Below, one piece after another: positions 35,308 through 44,044 of a stretch of 64,000 nucleotides of DNA; positions within the stretch are counted from its first letter, which is position 1, and every line of letters begins with the position of its first letter. Origin of the DNA: Rhodanobacter sp. OK091 (GTDB taxonomy: Bacteria > Pseudomonadota > Gammaproteobacteria > Xanthomonadales > Rhodanobacteraceae); contig NZ_FRCH01000001.1 in the NCBI RefSeq assembly GCF_900142825.1, forward strand, positions 248,001-312,000, in the 5' to 3' direction. The position numbers were made by a program, and so were the translations under genes. The notes beneath the pieces were generated by a model, which had not been told where the DNA came from, searched no databases, and was given only the letters and a program-made list of their open reading frames with translations.

Positions 35308-37554
35308 TCAGAGGGCGAGCGATACCGAGGCGAACCAGCTGCGGCCGGGCAACACCAGGAAATAAGTGTCCTTGCCCTTCTGCGAATCGGCCACCTGCTG
35401 CTTGGCGTCGAACAGGTTGTCCACCTGCAGGCGCAGTTTGTAGCTCTTGATGAACGAGCCCGAGAGGTTCTGGCCATAGCCGAGGCTCATCGCGGCGCGC
35501 CAGAAGCCTCCGGTTTGACCGACTCCGGTGACCGAGGCGGCATTGTCGGGATTGAGGCTGCCGTCATACACCTTCTGTCCGCCGATGTACTTCTCGCCCA
35601 GCGATGCGAAATAGCCGTCGTGATCGAACATCACGCCCAGCGCCGCGGTGCTGGATGGCACGTTCGGCAGGTCGAGCCTGGAACGCTTGAACTTCGCGTC
35701 GATCACCGAGCCATTCGCATACGCGCTGAAGCCGTCGCCGAGATAGTACGTGGCTTCGGCCTCGATGCCTTTCAGGCGGGCGCCCTTGGCCAGCGCAAAA
35801 GTGTCTTCGTGGGTGACCGGATCGGTGCCGACCAGCGGGAAGTTCTTGTAGTCGATCATGAACACGTCGGCATCGGCGTTGAAGCGATCGGTCTTGTAGA
35901 CCGTGCCGAACTGATAGTTCATCGTCTGCTGCGGCGAGGTGCGATTGTTCTCCGGATGCGGCACGTAGAACTGGTTGAGATTCGGCGCGAGGAAACCTTG
36001 CGCGAGCTGTCCATACACGCTCCACTCGCTGCTCAACATGTAGTTGGCCGACAGGTAGCCGAGCGTCTTGTCCCAGGTCTTGCTGTAGTTCAGCGGGGTC
36101 TTGGTGGTCTGGTTGCGCGGCGTGTTGATGTAGCGGGTGAAACTGAGGTACTTCACGCCCGGCGTAATGGTCAGCCCGTCGGTCGCATGCCAGGCGTATT
36201 CGGCATACAGCTGGGTGGTGCGCATGCGGTCCACCATCGTGTACTTGTAGGCGGTGAGGTCGCTGCTGCCCGGTTTCACGTCGTGGATACCGCCAAGGCC
36301 GTAGTCAAGCGCCACGCTGTAGCGGTCGTTGTGGGTGAACTCGTACCAGCCGCCGGTGTTGAACTGGCCGTTGTCGTCAACATGCGAGAGCGCCAGCACG
36401 TCGCCCCAGGCGCGGTACGAGTTGACCTTGTCGTAGCCGCCCATGTTCTTTTTCGACGCTTTCGTGCCGATGTACGGGCTCTCGTGGCTGTCGTTGTCGT
36501 AAGCGTAGGTATAAGTCTTGTTGTCCAGCTGCCAGGTCTCGCTCAGCGCGCTGCGCACGCCGAAGTACTCCAGATCGGTCTCCTTGGTCTGGTAGTTGTA
36601 GCAATAGCAGTCGGTGCTGGTGCGATCGGTGTTGAGGCCGAAGTTGCGGCCCAGCGTGTCGATCTGCTGCTGGGTCAGCGTGGTCTTGTCCGGGTTGTTG
36701 AAGCGGATGTAGTTGTAGTTGCTGAGGAAGGTCAGCTCGGTGCTGCTGCCCACCGGCTGCACGTACTTGATGTAGCCGGTCTTGCGCGACATCGGCGAGT
36801 TGGTGCGCGCGGTGTCGGTGTCATTGTATTGCGCGCTGGCGATCAGCTTGCCGCCATTGAGGCTGTCGATGCGGCCGCTGTCGAGTTCCAGATGGGTCAG
36901 CGTGGTGCCGTAGCTGCCGACACTGACTGTGGGAATGAACGAGAACGTGTCCAGCGCATCCTTCGAACGCAGCGCCACGGTGCCGCCGAACGTGGCTTCG
37001 CCGATCTGGCTGGCGCCGCCCGGGCCGCGGTCGACCGTGATCTCGCCGATCATTTTCGCCGGGAAGTAGCTGCTGGTGTGATGGCTGAAGTCGTTGGTAT
37101 CGCCAAACGGAATGCCGTCGTAGGTCACGTTGTACTGGTTGTCGTTGAAGCCGCGCAAAGTCATCTGCTTGGATTCGCCCAGGCCCGGACCGCTGACCCC
37201 GATGGTCGAAACGGCCGGTGCGATGTTCGCGATCGCCGAATAGTCGGCGGTCGGCGCGACGTGGTTGCTGATGTAGTCGAGCCCGATCACCGACTGCGGC
37301 TGCGTGATGTTCAGTTCCGCCTGCACCGGCGCCTGGGTGATTGCCGAATTGGCATCGGCGCGCACCTCGACTTCCTGCAGCTGCTGGGTCGCTGGCTTCA
37401 CTGGCGTCACCGCCGGCACGTCGGTGGCCGCTGCATTCACGCTGACCGTGAGCGCGGCGGTGCACAGGAACGCGATGCGATAAAACCGGCGGATCGAACT
37501 TGCCAGCGGGCGCACGTCAAAAGACGCGTGGCGCGCCTTGGAAGGTAGCGTCAT
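35308..37554 (-). CDS. TonB-dependent outer-membrane receptor
   Basis: 748 residues from the ATG at 37554 (AAGG about 9 nt upstream); a longer start at 37608 adds a Cys/Leu-rich stretch. A signal peptide (RIAFLCTAALTVSVNAAA) leads to a TonB-box-like region (LQEVEVRAD), a plug domain (about 75-190: APAVSTIGVSGPGLGESKQMTLRGF, VTYDGIPFGDTND, ITVDRGPGGASQIGEATFGGTVAL) and a C-terminal beta-barrel ending in Phe-Ala-Ser-Val-Ser-Leu-Ala-Leu. An extracellular-loop segment near residue 325 contains DCYCYNY, unusual for such receptors. The downstream acid phosphatase suggests uptake of a phosphorylated or phosphate-releasing ligand; the ligand is not known. Confidence 0.92.
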   Translation of the reverse strand: MTLPSKARHASFDVRPLASSIRRFYRIAFLCTAALTVSVNAAATDVPAVTPVKPATQQLQEVEVRADANSAITQAPVQAELNITQPQSVIGLDYISNHVAPTADYSAIANIAPAVSTIGVSGPGLGESKQMTLRGFNDNQYNVTYDGIPFGDTNDFSHHTSSYFPAKMIGEITVDRGPGGASQIGEATFGGTVALRSKDALDTFSFIPTVSVGSYGTTLTHLELDSGRIDSLNGGKLIASAQYNDTDTARTNSPMSRKTGYIKYVQPVGSSTELTFLSNYNYIRFNNPDKTTLTQQQIDTLGRNFGLNTDRTSTDCYCYNYQTKETDLEYFGVRSALSETWQLDNKTYTYAYDNDSHESPYIGTKASKKNMGGYDKVNSYRAWGDVLALSHVDDNGQFNTGGWYEFTHNDRYSVALDYGLGGIHDVKPGSSDLTAYKYTMVDRMRTTQLYAEYAWHATDGLTITPGVKYLSFTRYINTPRNQTTKTPLNYSKTWDKTLGYLSANYMLSSEWSVYGQLAQGFLAPNLNQFYVPHPENNRTSPQQTMNYQFGTVYKTDRFNADADVFMIDYKNFPLVGTDPVTHEDTFALAKGARLKGIEAEATYYLGDGFSAYANGSVIDAKFKRSRLDLPNVPSSTAALGVMFDHDGYFASLGEKYIGGQKVYDGSLNPDNAASVTGVGQTGGFWRAAMSLGYGQNLSGSFIKSYKLRLQVDNLFDAKQQVADSQKGKDTYFLVLPGRSWFASVSLAL

Positions 37555-37654
37555 CAGAGTCAGCCTTTGCAGAAGCCCGGAGGGCAAACTGCAGCAGCCT
37601 AGAAACACGCCTTGACGGTTTTGTTACTGTTTCAGGCATGCAAGATGTTGCGCA

Positions 37655-38359
37655 TCACCCCGCCTGGAAAATCAACGCAACCTCATCGGCGGCAAGCGGC
37701 CGCCATTCGCCCAACGGCAGTGCGCCCAGCCTGAGTCCACCGACCGAGATGCGCTGCAGCGCCTCGACATGATTGCCCACCGCAGCGAACATGCGGCGCA
37801 CCTGGTGATAGCGCCCCTCGGTGACGGTGAGCCTTGCATGCCGCGGCCCCAATACGTCGAGCACGGCCGGCGCCAGCGGCTCCTTCTCCGTTTCCAGCAT
37901 CAGCGTGCCGCTGGCGAACAGCGCGCCTTCGTCGCCGCGCAGGTCCTCCGCCAGGGTGGCCTCGTAGACCTTGGTCACCTGCGCCTTCGGCGAGATGATC
38001 CGGTGCAGCAGCGCGCCGTCGTCGGTAAACAGCAGCAGGCCGCTGGTATCGCGATCGAGCCGGCCCACGCTGGACAACACCGGCGAGCGTACGTTGTAAC
38101 GCGGCGGCAACAAGTCGTAGACGACCCGGCCCGGATCCTTGCGTGAGCAGGTGACGCCTAGTGGCTTGTTCATCATCAGCACCAGGCCCGGCGGTGGATC
38201 GAGCGGCTCGTCGTCGACACGGATGGTTTCGTACGCCACTACGTCGTCGGCATACAGCACCTCGCCGTCCGCATCGGTGATGCGGCCGGAGCGAAACAAC
38301 TGCGCCACATCCTTGCGGCTGCCATAGCCCAGGTTCGCGATTAATTTGACCAGTTTCAT
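37655..38359 (-). CDS. rsuA: 16S rRNA pseudouridine(516) synthase RsuA
   Basis: 234 residues from the ATG at 38359 (MKLVKLIANLGYGSRKDV); an in-frame ATG at 38380 would overlap the rsmC-like stop. An N-terminal S4-type RNA-binding domain (residues 1-60) precedes the catalytic domain with LMMNKPLGVTCSR and the intact catalytic motif GRLDRDTSGLLLFTDDG (Asp). C-terminal TEGRYHQVRRMFAAVGNHVEALQRISVGGLRLG matches RsuA-type enzymes. Immediately downstream of an RsmC-like 16S methyltransferase, so the pair forms a small rRNA-modification unit. Confidence 0.92.
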   Translation of the reverse strand: MKLVKLIANLGYGSRKDVAQLFRSGRITDADGEVLYADDVVAYETIRVDDEPLDPPPGLVLMMNKPLGVTCSRKDPGRVVYDLLPPRYNVRSPVLSSVGRLDRDTSGLLLFTDDGALLHRIISPKAQVTKVYEATLAEDLRGDEGALFASGTLMLETEKEPLAPAVLDVLGPRHARLTVTEGRYHQVRRMFAAVGNHVEALQRISVGGLRLGALPLGEWRPLAADEVALIFQAG

Positions 38360-38372
38360 GGCTTGACCCGTT

Positions 38373-39443
38373 TCATCCACGCACTCCCGTTGCTTCGATC
38401 ACCTTGAAACCCTCTTGCGTCACCAGCGTGCGCACGTCGCGAAAACGCGCCGCCAGTATCGCCTCATACGGCAGATGCCGGTTCGCCACGATCAGCAGAC
38501 GGCCATCCGGCAACAGCGCCTCGGCCGCGCTGGTGATGAATGCACGGCCCAGCTCCGGCAGATCGGCCCGGCCTTGATGAAACGGCGGATTGCTGACGAT
38601 GGCGTCGTAACGCTGCGGCAAGCCACGCGTGACATCGTGCCAATGCACCGCCACCGCCAGCTCGCGGCCGCAATCGCGCTGCGCCCTGGCCAGATTGAGC
38701 CGTGCCGGTTCCAGTGCGCGCGACTCGGCTTCGTACAGGTCGATCGCGCCGACGCTGGGGCAACGGGCCACGACCTGGCTGGCGAGATAGCCATAACCGG
38801 CACCGAGATCCGCAACGCGGCCATGCAGATCGTGCGGCAGATGCGCGGCCAACAGCGCCGAGGCGCGATCGATGCGGTCCCAGGCGAACAGGCCGGGACG
38901 GCTGACATAACCGTCGACGATCTCGCGCGGCGCATCCAGCGCCAGCCATTCGGCCAGCAAGGCCTGATCGATGCCGGCCGCATTCGGCGTGCTCCAGAAC
39001 ACCCGGCACTTGTGCTTGGACTGATGCTGCACAGTGCCGGCCAATCCCGCCAGATCCGCCTCGCCCGACTTCGCGCCCTCGGCATTCGGCATGCTGGCCA
39101 GCACGGTGCCGCCCGGGGCCGTGTGCAACAAGGCACGGGCGAACAACGCGCGCGCCTCGTCGCGCTGACGCGGCGGGAGCACCAGCACCAGCGGGAACAT
39201 CTCACTGTCGGCCGGCTCACCCACGCGCAGACCGTTGCGAGCCAGCTCATCGGCAAACGGCATGAAGCCCTGCTCGCACAGCCAGCCGGGCTGCGCCATC
39301 TCACGCAGACGCACACCGGCACGCGCGCGCAGGAACAGCACGCGGCCGTCCGTCGGCAGGCACAACTCGGCCGATTCGAACGGCACAAACAGAGCAGCCA
39401 GCGCCGCATCCGGCGCAGCTGCGAAAAATCCGGCAGCAGTCAC
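38373..39443 (-). CDS. rsmC: 16S rRNA (guanine-N2) methyltransferase RsmC-like
   Basis: 356-residue two-domain protein of the RsmC/RlmG type. The N-terminal half (1-170) is a degenerate methyltransferase-like domain (ALLHTAPGGTVLASMPNAEGAKS); the C-terminal half carries the SAM site GRVADLGAGYGYLASQVVAR (about residue 206) and the catalytic motif IVSNPPFHQG (Asn-Pro-Pro-Phe, about 285), which marks exocyclic-amine methylation of guanine. RlmG is the alternative; pairing with rsuA favours a 16S target. Confidence 0.88.
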   Translation of the reverse strand: MTAAGFFAAAPDAALAALFVPFESAELCLPTDGRVLFLRARAGVRLREMAQPGWLCEQGFMPFADELARNGLRVGEPADSEMFPLVLVLPPRQRDEARALFARALLHTAPGGTVLASMPNAEGAKSGEADLAGLAGTVQHQSKHKCRVFWSTPNAAGIDQALLAEWLALDAPREIVDGYVSRPGLFAWDRIDRASALLAAHLPHDLHGRVADLGAGYGYLASQVVARCPSVGAIDLYEAESRALEPARLNLARAQRDCGRELAVAVHWHDVTRGLPQRYDAIVSNPPFHQGRADLPELGRAFITSAAEALLPDGRLLIVANRHLPYEAILAARFRDVRTLVTQEGFKVIEATGVRG

Positions 39444-39608
39444 TTCATCTCTTCAACCATGAAACAGTGACGGCATTGTACGTGGCGGCCAGCCCCGACA
39501 CCCACGCCACTCCATGGCGGAACTGTCGTGGCATGATCCGGCGAACTCGACGCCGACCCGGCGTCACATCGAGCAGGCTTCACCCCGAATGACATCGCCG
39601 AGATAACC

Positions 39609-39983
39609 ATGACGTACTGGAAAGTGCTACCGACTCTGCTTTGCATCGTGCTGGCCGTATCCGAGGCGCCGGCACAGGAATCCTCAGCCAAAACCCAGAC
39701 CCGCTGCGGCTGGTTCGACAACCCGACGCCGGGCAACGCGTCGCTGTTCGACCGGGACGGCGAATGGGTAATCGGCATTCAGGGCGGTCACCAGGCCGAC
39801 GGCGACTGGCCCGAGTTCAGTGATGCCCAATGGATCGACACCAACGGACACCACGGGCATGGCTGCGCCTGCCTCGATGTCGTGGTCTCCGCCAGCACGC
39901 ACGAAGTCATGCGCATCACGACCGCTCACGCCAAGGCTCTTGCGGTCTGTCGTCGGGATCACGCACTGAAGGAACCGGAATGA
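39609..39983 (+). CDS. DUF4087 family exported protein
   Basis: 124 residues. Signal peptide (VLPTLLCIVLAVSEAPAQE) then a compact domain: TRCGWFDNPTPGNASLFDRDGEWVIGIQGGHQADGDW, a His-rich turn NGHHGHGCACLDV and C-terminal AKALAVCRRDHAL. The RCGWFDNPTPGN opening and Cys pattern are those of DUF4087; probably a disulfide-stabilised periplasmic protein of unknown role. Confidence 0.82.
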   Translation: MTYWKVLPTLLCIVLAVSEAPAQESSAKTQTRCGWFDNPTPGNASLFDRDGEWVIGIQGGHQADGDWPEFSDAQWIDTNGHHGHGCACLDVVVSASTHEVMRITTAHAKALAVCRRDHALKEPE

Positions 39984-40070
39984 AGCTGGCAGCAGATGCC
40001 GCGAACCGCTCCGCATGCAAGGTGGCCGCCAGCTCCGAACCGGCCGGTGACGGCCACCAGTCGCGCCAAC

Positions 40071-40412
40071 TCAACCGGCGCTGTGTGCGTTGACCGCATC
40101 CATGACCCGCGCCGAAAACACCAGCGCGGCACCGGCGTTCATCGCCACGGCGACACCGAGTGCCTCGGCGATTTCCTCGCGGGTAGCACCTTGCTTCAGT
40201 GCCTCACCGGTATGCACGGTGATGCAGCCATCGCAGCGGGTGGTGACCGCCACCGCCAGCGAGATCAGCTCGCGTGTCTTGGCGTCCAGCTGGCCGGTCT
40301 TCTCGCCAGCGCCGGACAGGGTCTGGTAACCCTTCAACGTATCCGGGCTCAGCTTGCCGATCTCGCCGATGCGCCCGACCAATTCCTTGCGGTAACCCAG
40401 CCAATCCAACAT
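40071..40412 (-). CDS. Carboxymuconolactone decarboxylase/AhpD-like protein
   Basis: 113 residues from the ATG at 40412, chosen because GAGGTGA lies just upstream; the longer frame to 40478 has no ribosome site. The AhpD-like redox motif CDGCITVH (CxxCxxxH, about residues 60-67) is intact and followed by EALKQGATREEIAEALGVAVAMNAG. Small single-domain members of this family act as alkylhydroperoxidases or are uncharacterised. Its neighbour is unrelated. Confidence 0.88.
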   Translation of the reverse strand: MLDWLGYRKELVGRIGEIGKLSPDTLKGYQTLSGAGEKTGQLDAKTRELISLAVAVTTRCDGCITVHTGEALKQGATREEIAEALGVAVAMNAGAALVFSARVMDAVNAHSAG

Positions 40413-40502
40413 GGGAATCACCTCGCTGACGTGGCGGCCAGGCACCACGCCCGACCGTGGACACCCATGATGCGCCACTGGGCCGATGCGCGCATCAGCG
40501 AT

Positions 40503-41300
40503 TCAGTGCGTGCTGCCGGCCGTCGCCGGCAACTCCTCCAGCATCTGCCTGACCAGCGGCGGATAGCCGCCGTCGAAATGGTGGCTGCCCTTCTTGGCGT
40601 GAACCGTCACCCAAGCCGGCAGGTTCGGCTCGTCGCAAAGGCTGTCGTCGCTGTCGTCCAGTCCGTAATAGCAAACCACCGGCGGCTGGCTCTGCAAGGC
40701 CTGCAGCGGCGGCATGGTGTCGTAGTGCCGGATCGGATTGACGCGCTGCAGCAGCGTCTTGACGTGCTCCTTGAACCAGCCCTGCTTGATCATGTAGCCC
40801 TCGAGTTCGATCTCGAAGGTGGTATCCCGGCTTGGCGACAGCAGCACCAGTTGGGTGATGCGCGCGCGGTTTTCCGGGCTGAGCTTGTCGATGATCGTCG
40901 GCAAGACATCGGCACCGAAGGAGAAGCCCACCAGCCAGACACGCTGCCTGCCCCACACGCCGACGTACTTCGTCATCAGCGCATCGAGCTGCTGCGCCGA
41001 CTCCTCCGGCGTGCGCTCGCGCCAGTAGTACTTGAATGTGTTGACACCCAGCACCGGAATGCCGCGGTCGATGAAAGCGATGCCCAGCCGCCGGTCCAGG
41101 TCGGCCCAGCCGCCATCGCCGGAATAGATGATCGCCATGACGTCGCCCTTGCCGGCCGGCGGCGCCACGCTGATGTCGCTGACCGGCAGCACCAGGGTGG
41201 CCTGCTCCAGGCTGACTCGCGTCCACGGGCTCCAGATCAGTGCGATACCCATCAGGCCTGCGCCCACCGCTGCCAGCATGATCCAGCCCCTGCGTTTCAT
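40503..41300 (-). CDS. virJ: AcvB/VirJ-family periplasmic serine hydrolase
   Basis: 265 residues from the ATG at 41300, which overlaps the mprF stop by 4 nt (ATGA). An N-terminal signal/anchor (GWIMLAAVGAGLMGIALIW) precedes a VirJ alpha/beta-hydrolase domain: VMAIIYSGDGGWADLDRRLG, nucleophile elbow VWLVGFSFGADVLP (Ser about 148) and the His region HAKKGSHHFDGGYPPLV. AcvB of Agrobacterium is reported to hydrolyse lysyl-phosphatidylglycerol and is encoded next to the synthase gene lpiA; the same arrangement here supports an aminoacyl-PG hydrolase. This protein corresponds to the shorter VirJ-like form. Confidence 0.88.
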   Translation of the reverse strand: MKRRGWIMLAAVGAGLMGIALIWSPWTRVSLEQATLVLPVSDISVAPPAGKGDVMAIIYSGDGGWADLDRRLGIAFIDRGIPVLGVNTFKYYWRERTPEESAQQLDALMTKYVGVWGRQRVWLVGFSFGADVLPTIIDKLSPENRARITQLVLLSPSRDTTFEIELEGYMIKQGWFKEHVKTLLQRVNPIRHYDTMPPLQALQSQPPVVCYYGLDDSDDSLCDEPNLPAWVTVHAKKGSHHFDGGYPPLVRQMLEELPATAGSTH

Positions 41301-43984
41301 CGGCGCACTACGCCGGAAAGTCCACCGGAGATCAGGCTGGCCACGTTGGCCAGGATCATCGGCAAGGCAATGCCGCCGGGTACCGCCATGTAGCGGGGTT
41401 CCCATTCCGGATCGAATTTGTCCTTGTATTGCTGCAGCCCGCGGAAGTTGTAGAAGCGCTCGCCGCGACCGAAGACCAGCGCGCCGAAACGGTTCCACAG
41501 TGGCGCCTGGCGGCGGTTCTGCAAGCCGGCCAGCGGCGCCATGCCGAGGTTGAACCAGCGATACCCCTCGGCCTGCGCCCACTGCATCAGTTCCACGAAC
41601 AGGTAATCCATGATGCCGGTCGGCCCGTCGGGCAGGAATCGCATCAGATCCACCGAGGCCTCCTCATGGGTGTCGTTGAGGAACAGGTTGGCGAACGCCA
41701 CCAGGCGGTCGTTCTGCCATACCAGCGCCATCGGCGTGCGCGCGAGATAGCGCGGATCGAACGCCCCCAGCGAGAAGCGTTTTTCGCGTACGTTCTTGTC
41801 GCGCAGCCATGCGTCGGAGATCTCCTTCAGGCGCGGCAGCAGGGGCGCCACTGCAGCGGCTGGCACGATCTCCAGCCAAAAGCCGTCGCGAGTCAGCTTG
41901 TTCACCGTATTGCGCAACACTTTCTTCGATTTGCCGTCCAGATTGAACGAGTCCAGCCGCACGCGCGCCTCCTCGCCGATCTTCAGCAGGTTCATGCCCA
42001 CTTCCAGATACAGATCCAGATCGGCCGGGCTCACCTGATAGAACACCGGCCAGCCACCGGCGTGCTCGCACTGTTCGAGGAACGCCCAGACCAGTTCGCG
42101 CCGTGCGTCCTCGTTGCTGCCCACCGGATCGCCCATGGTCACCCAGCTGCGGCCTTCGACGCCGTACATCACAAACGCCTCCTGTGCGGCGTCGAACAGC
42201 AGACTCTTGTCGCCCGTCAACGCCAGATGCGCCTGCGCCGAAGGAAACTGCTTGATCAACGGCAGCGCGCGGCTCAGATCCGCCTCGCTGGGCGGTTCGC
42301 GATGCAGCCGCACCGGCCTGATCAGGCTGGCCAGCGCGAACAGCATGCCGGCTGCCGCCGCGGCCACCAGCGCGCGCAGGGCGCGCGGCGCACCGCCTTG
42401 GTAAAAGCTGAATTCCCACCACAGGTCGGCGCTGTAATCGACGTGCTTGTAGCTGAACAACACCAGCCAGGTGGCGCAACCGAGTACCGCCAGGATCGCC
42501 CCGATCCAGCCGATCGAGAAGGTCGTGCTGAACAGCGAGGCGCGCCGATAGAACAGCCGATGCGCCGGCGCGAGCGCCATCGCCAGCAAGGCAAGCAAGG
42601 TCGCTTCCTCGTAATCGATGCCTTTCAGCAGCGAGAACACCGCACCGGCCAGCAGCAGTACCAGGGTCAGCCAATAGGCCGCGTCCAGCCGGCGCTGCAG
42701 GCCGCGGGCGAGGATCAGCAGCAGCATGCCGATCACGCTGGCCAGCAGATGCGATACCTCCAGCACGGACAACGGCAGTATGTCGCGCAGGATGGCCATG
42801 CGCACAGGCAGCGCACGGGTCGCGCCGGAAAACAGCAACACCGCACCGGAGACCAGAGTCAATCCCGCGAAGAACGACGGCAGCAGGCCAGTGAACCACG
42901 GCGTCAGCAGGGATTTCTCGCGCAGGCCGCGCGCTTCGCGCTGCAGCACCAGCACGGTGGCGGTACACAGCGGCAGCAAGTAGTAGATGACGCGGAACGC
43001 GGCCAGTGCGCCGAGGATAGGCGCGGCCAGGGCCTGGTTGCCGGTGGCGCCGAAACCAGCCAGCATGACCGCTTCGAACACACCGAGACCGCCAGGCACG
43101 TGGCTGACCAGGCCGATGATCTGGGCAATCACGAAGATCGCCAGGAAATGCCCGAAGCCGTTGTTCAGCTCATCCGGCATCAGCACGTAGAGCACGGCCG
43201 CGGCCAGCCCCCAGTCCAGCGCGCCAACCAGGATCTGGCGCAAGCCGGTGGCTACCGACGGCATGCTCACGCGCCAGCGCCCTATGCGTAGCGGACGACG
43301 AATCAGGCCGCCGGCCAACCATGCCAGCGGCACCGACGTCAGCAGCGCGCCCAATGGCAAGCGGTACGCCGCCAGCATCAGTCCGGACGGCAGCGGCACC
43401 CACAGCAAGGTCACTCCGGTCAGCGCCAGCAGACCCAGCCAGAAACTGGTGGTGCAGAACAACACCACCTTGGCCACCTCGCCGGTGGACAGGCCGTTCT
43501 GGATGTAAAAGCGATAACGGATCGAGCCGGATACCAGCAGCGACATGCCCACCGCATTGCTGAAGGCGTAGCTGATGAACGAGATCAAGGTGACCCGATG
43601 CCATGCCAGCCGTCGCCCGATCGAGGCCAGCGCAAAGCGGTCGTACAACGTCATCACCGCATAGCCCGACAAGGTGAACAGCACCGCCAGCAGCAGGCGT
43701 GCGTGCGAAATGCTCTGCACGTACTGGCGCACCTGGTGGTAGTTCACCTCTCTGGCCAGCAGGTGCAGCGCCCATAACGCCAGACACAGCATGGCCACCG
43801 ACAGCACTGGCCCGGCGAGCCGGCGCAACAGCACCGTGCGCTGGCTCGGCGGCGTCAGGATCTCTCCGACGCCTTGAACCTGCTCGACTTTTTCCTGCTC
43901 CACGCGACCAACGCCCCCTGTTGAAGACCCACTAGGTTGCCACACTGAAGCTGACTGGCAATCAGCGGCGGGCTCATGAACCAT
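41297..43984 (-). CDS. mprF: Bifunctional aminoacyl-phosphatidylglycerol synthetase/flippase MprF
   Basis: Transfers lysine (or another amino acid) from tRNA to phosphatidylglycerol and flips the product, lowering envelope negative charge and cationic-peptide sensitivity. 895 residues at most: 14 or so N-terminal membrane helices (flippase, about 55-540; for example FSNAVGMSLLVSGSIRYRFY, SHVPGGLGVFEAVMLAG) and a C-terminal GNAT-fold synthetase (about 570-895: YGVEGRSWVTMGDPVG, LDSFNLDGKSKKVLRNTVNKL, LPDGPTGIMDYLFVELMQWAQAEGYRWFNLGMAPLAGL). The start is uncertain: the ATG at 43984 gives a Ser/Gly-rich extension, whereas a GTG at 43903 would give 868 residues. First gene of the pair with virJ. 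Confidence 0.94.
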   Translation of the reverse strand: MVHEPAADCQSASVWQPSGSSTGGVGRVEQEKVEQVQGVGEILTPPSQRTVLLRRLAGPVLSVAMLCLALWALHLLAREVNYHQVRQYVQSISHARLLLAVLFTLSGYAVMTLYDRFALASIGRRLAWHRVTLISFISYAFSNAVGMSLLVSGSIRYRFYIQNGLSTGEVAKVVLFCTTSFWLGLLALTGVTLLWVPLPSGLMLAAYRLPLGALLTSVPLAWLAGGLIRRPLRIGRWRVSMPSVATGLRQILVGALDWGLAAAVLYVLMPDELNNGFGHFLAIFVIAQIIGLVSHVPGGLGVFEAVMLAGFGATGNQALAAPILGALAAFRVIYYLLPLCTATVLVLQREARGLREKSLLTPWFTGLLPSFFAGLTLVSGAVLLFSGATRALPVRMAILRDILPLSVLEVSHLLASVIGMLLLILARGLQRRLDAAYWLTLVLLLAGAVFSLLKGIDYEEATLLALLAMALAPAHRLFYRRASLFSTTFSIGWIGAILAVLGCATWLVLFSYKHVDYSADLWWEFSFYQGGAPRALRALVAAAAAGMLFALASLIRPVRLHREPPSEADLSRALPLIKQFPSAQAHLALTGDKSLLFDAAQEAFVMYGVEGRSWVTMGDPVGSNEDARRELVWAFLEQCEHAGGWPVFYQVSPADLDLYLEVGMNLLKIGEEARVRLDSFNLDGKSKKVLRNTVNKLTRDGFWLEIVPAAAVAPLLPRLKEISDAWLRDKNVREKRFSLGAFDPRYLARTPMALVWQNDRLVAFANLFLNDTHEEASVDLMRFLPDGPTGIMDYLFVELMQWAQAEGYRWFNLGMAPLAGLQNRRQAPLWNRFGALVFGRGERFYNFRGLQQYKDKFDPEWEPRYMAVPGGIALPMILANVASLISGGLSGVVRR

Positions 43985-44044
43985 CGCTCAGGTCGCTGCA
44001 CGGCCCTGCTGGCCGCCGTACGGCGGCCTGGCTCCGGGCATCCG

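Noticed and set aside
35146..37548. 800-residue open frame antisense to the TonB-dependent receptor
   Set aside because: Val/Arg/His-rich translation without domains; an artefact of high GC on the strand opposite a well-supported gene.
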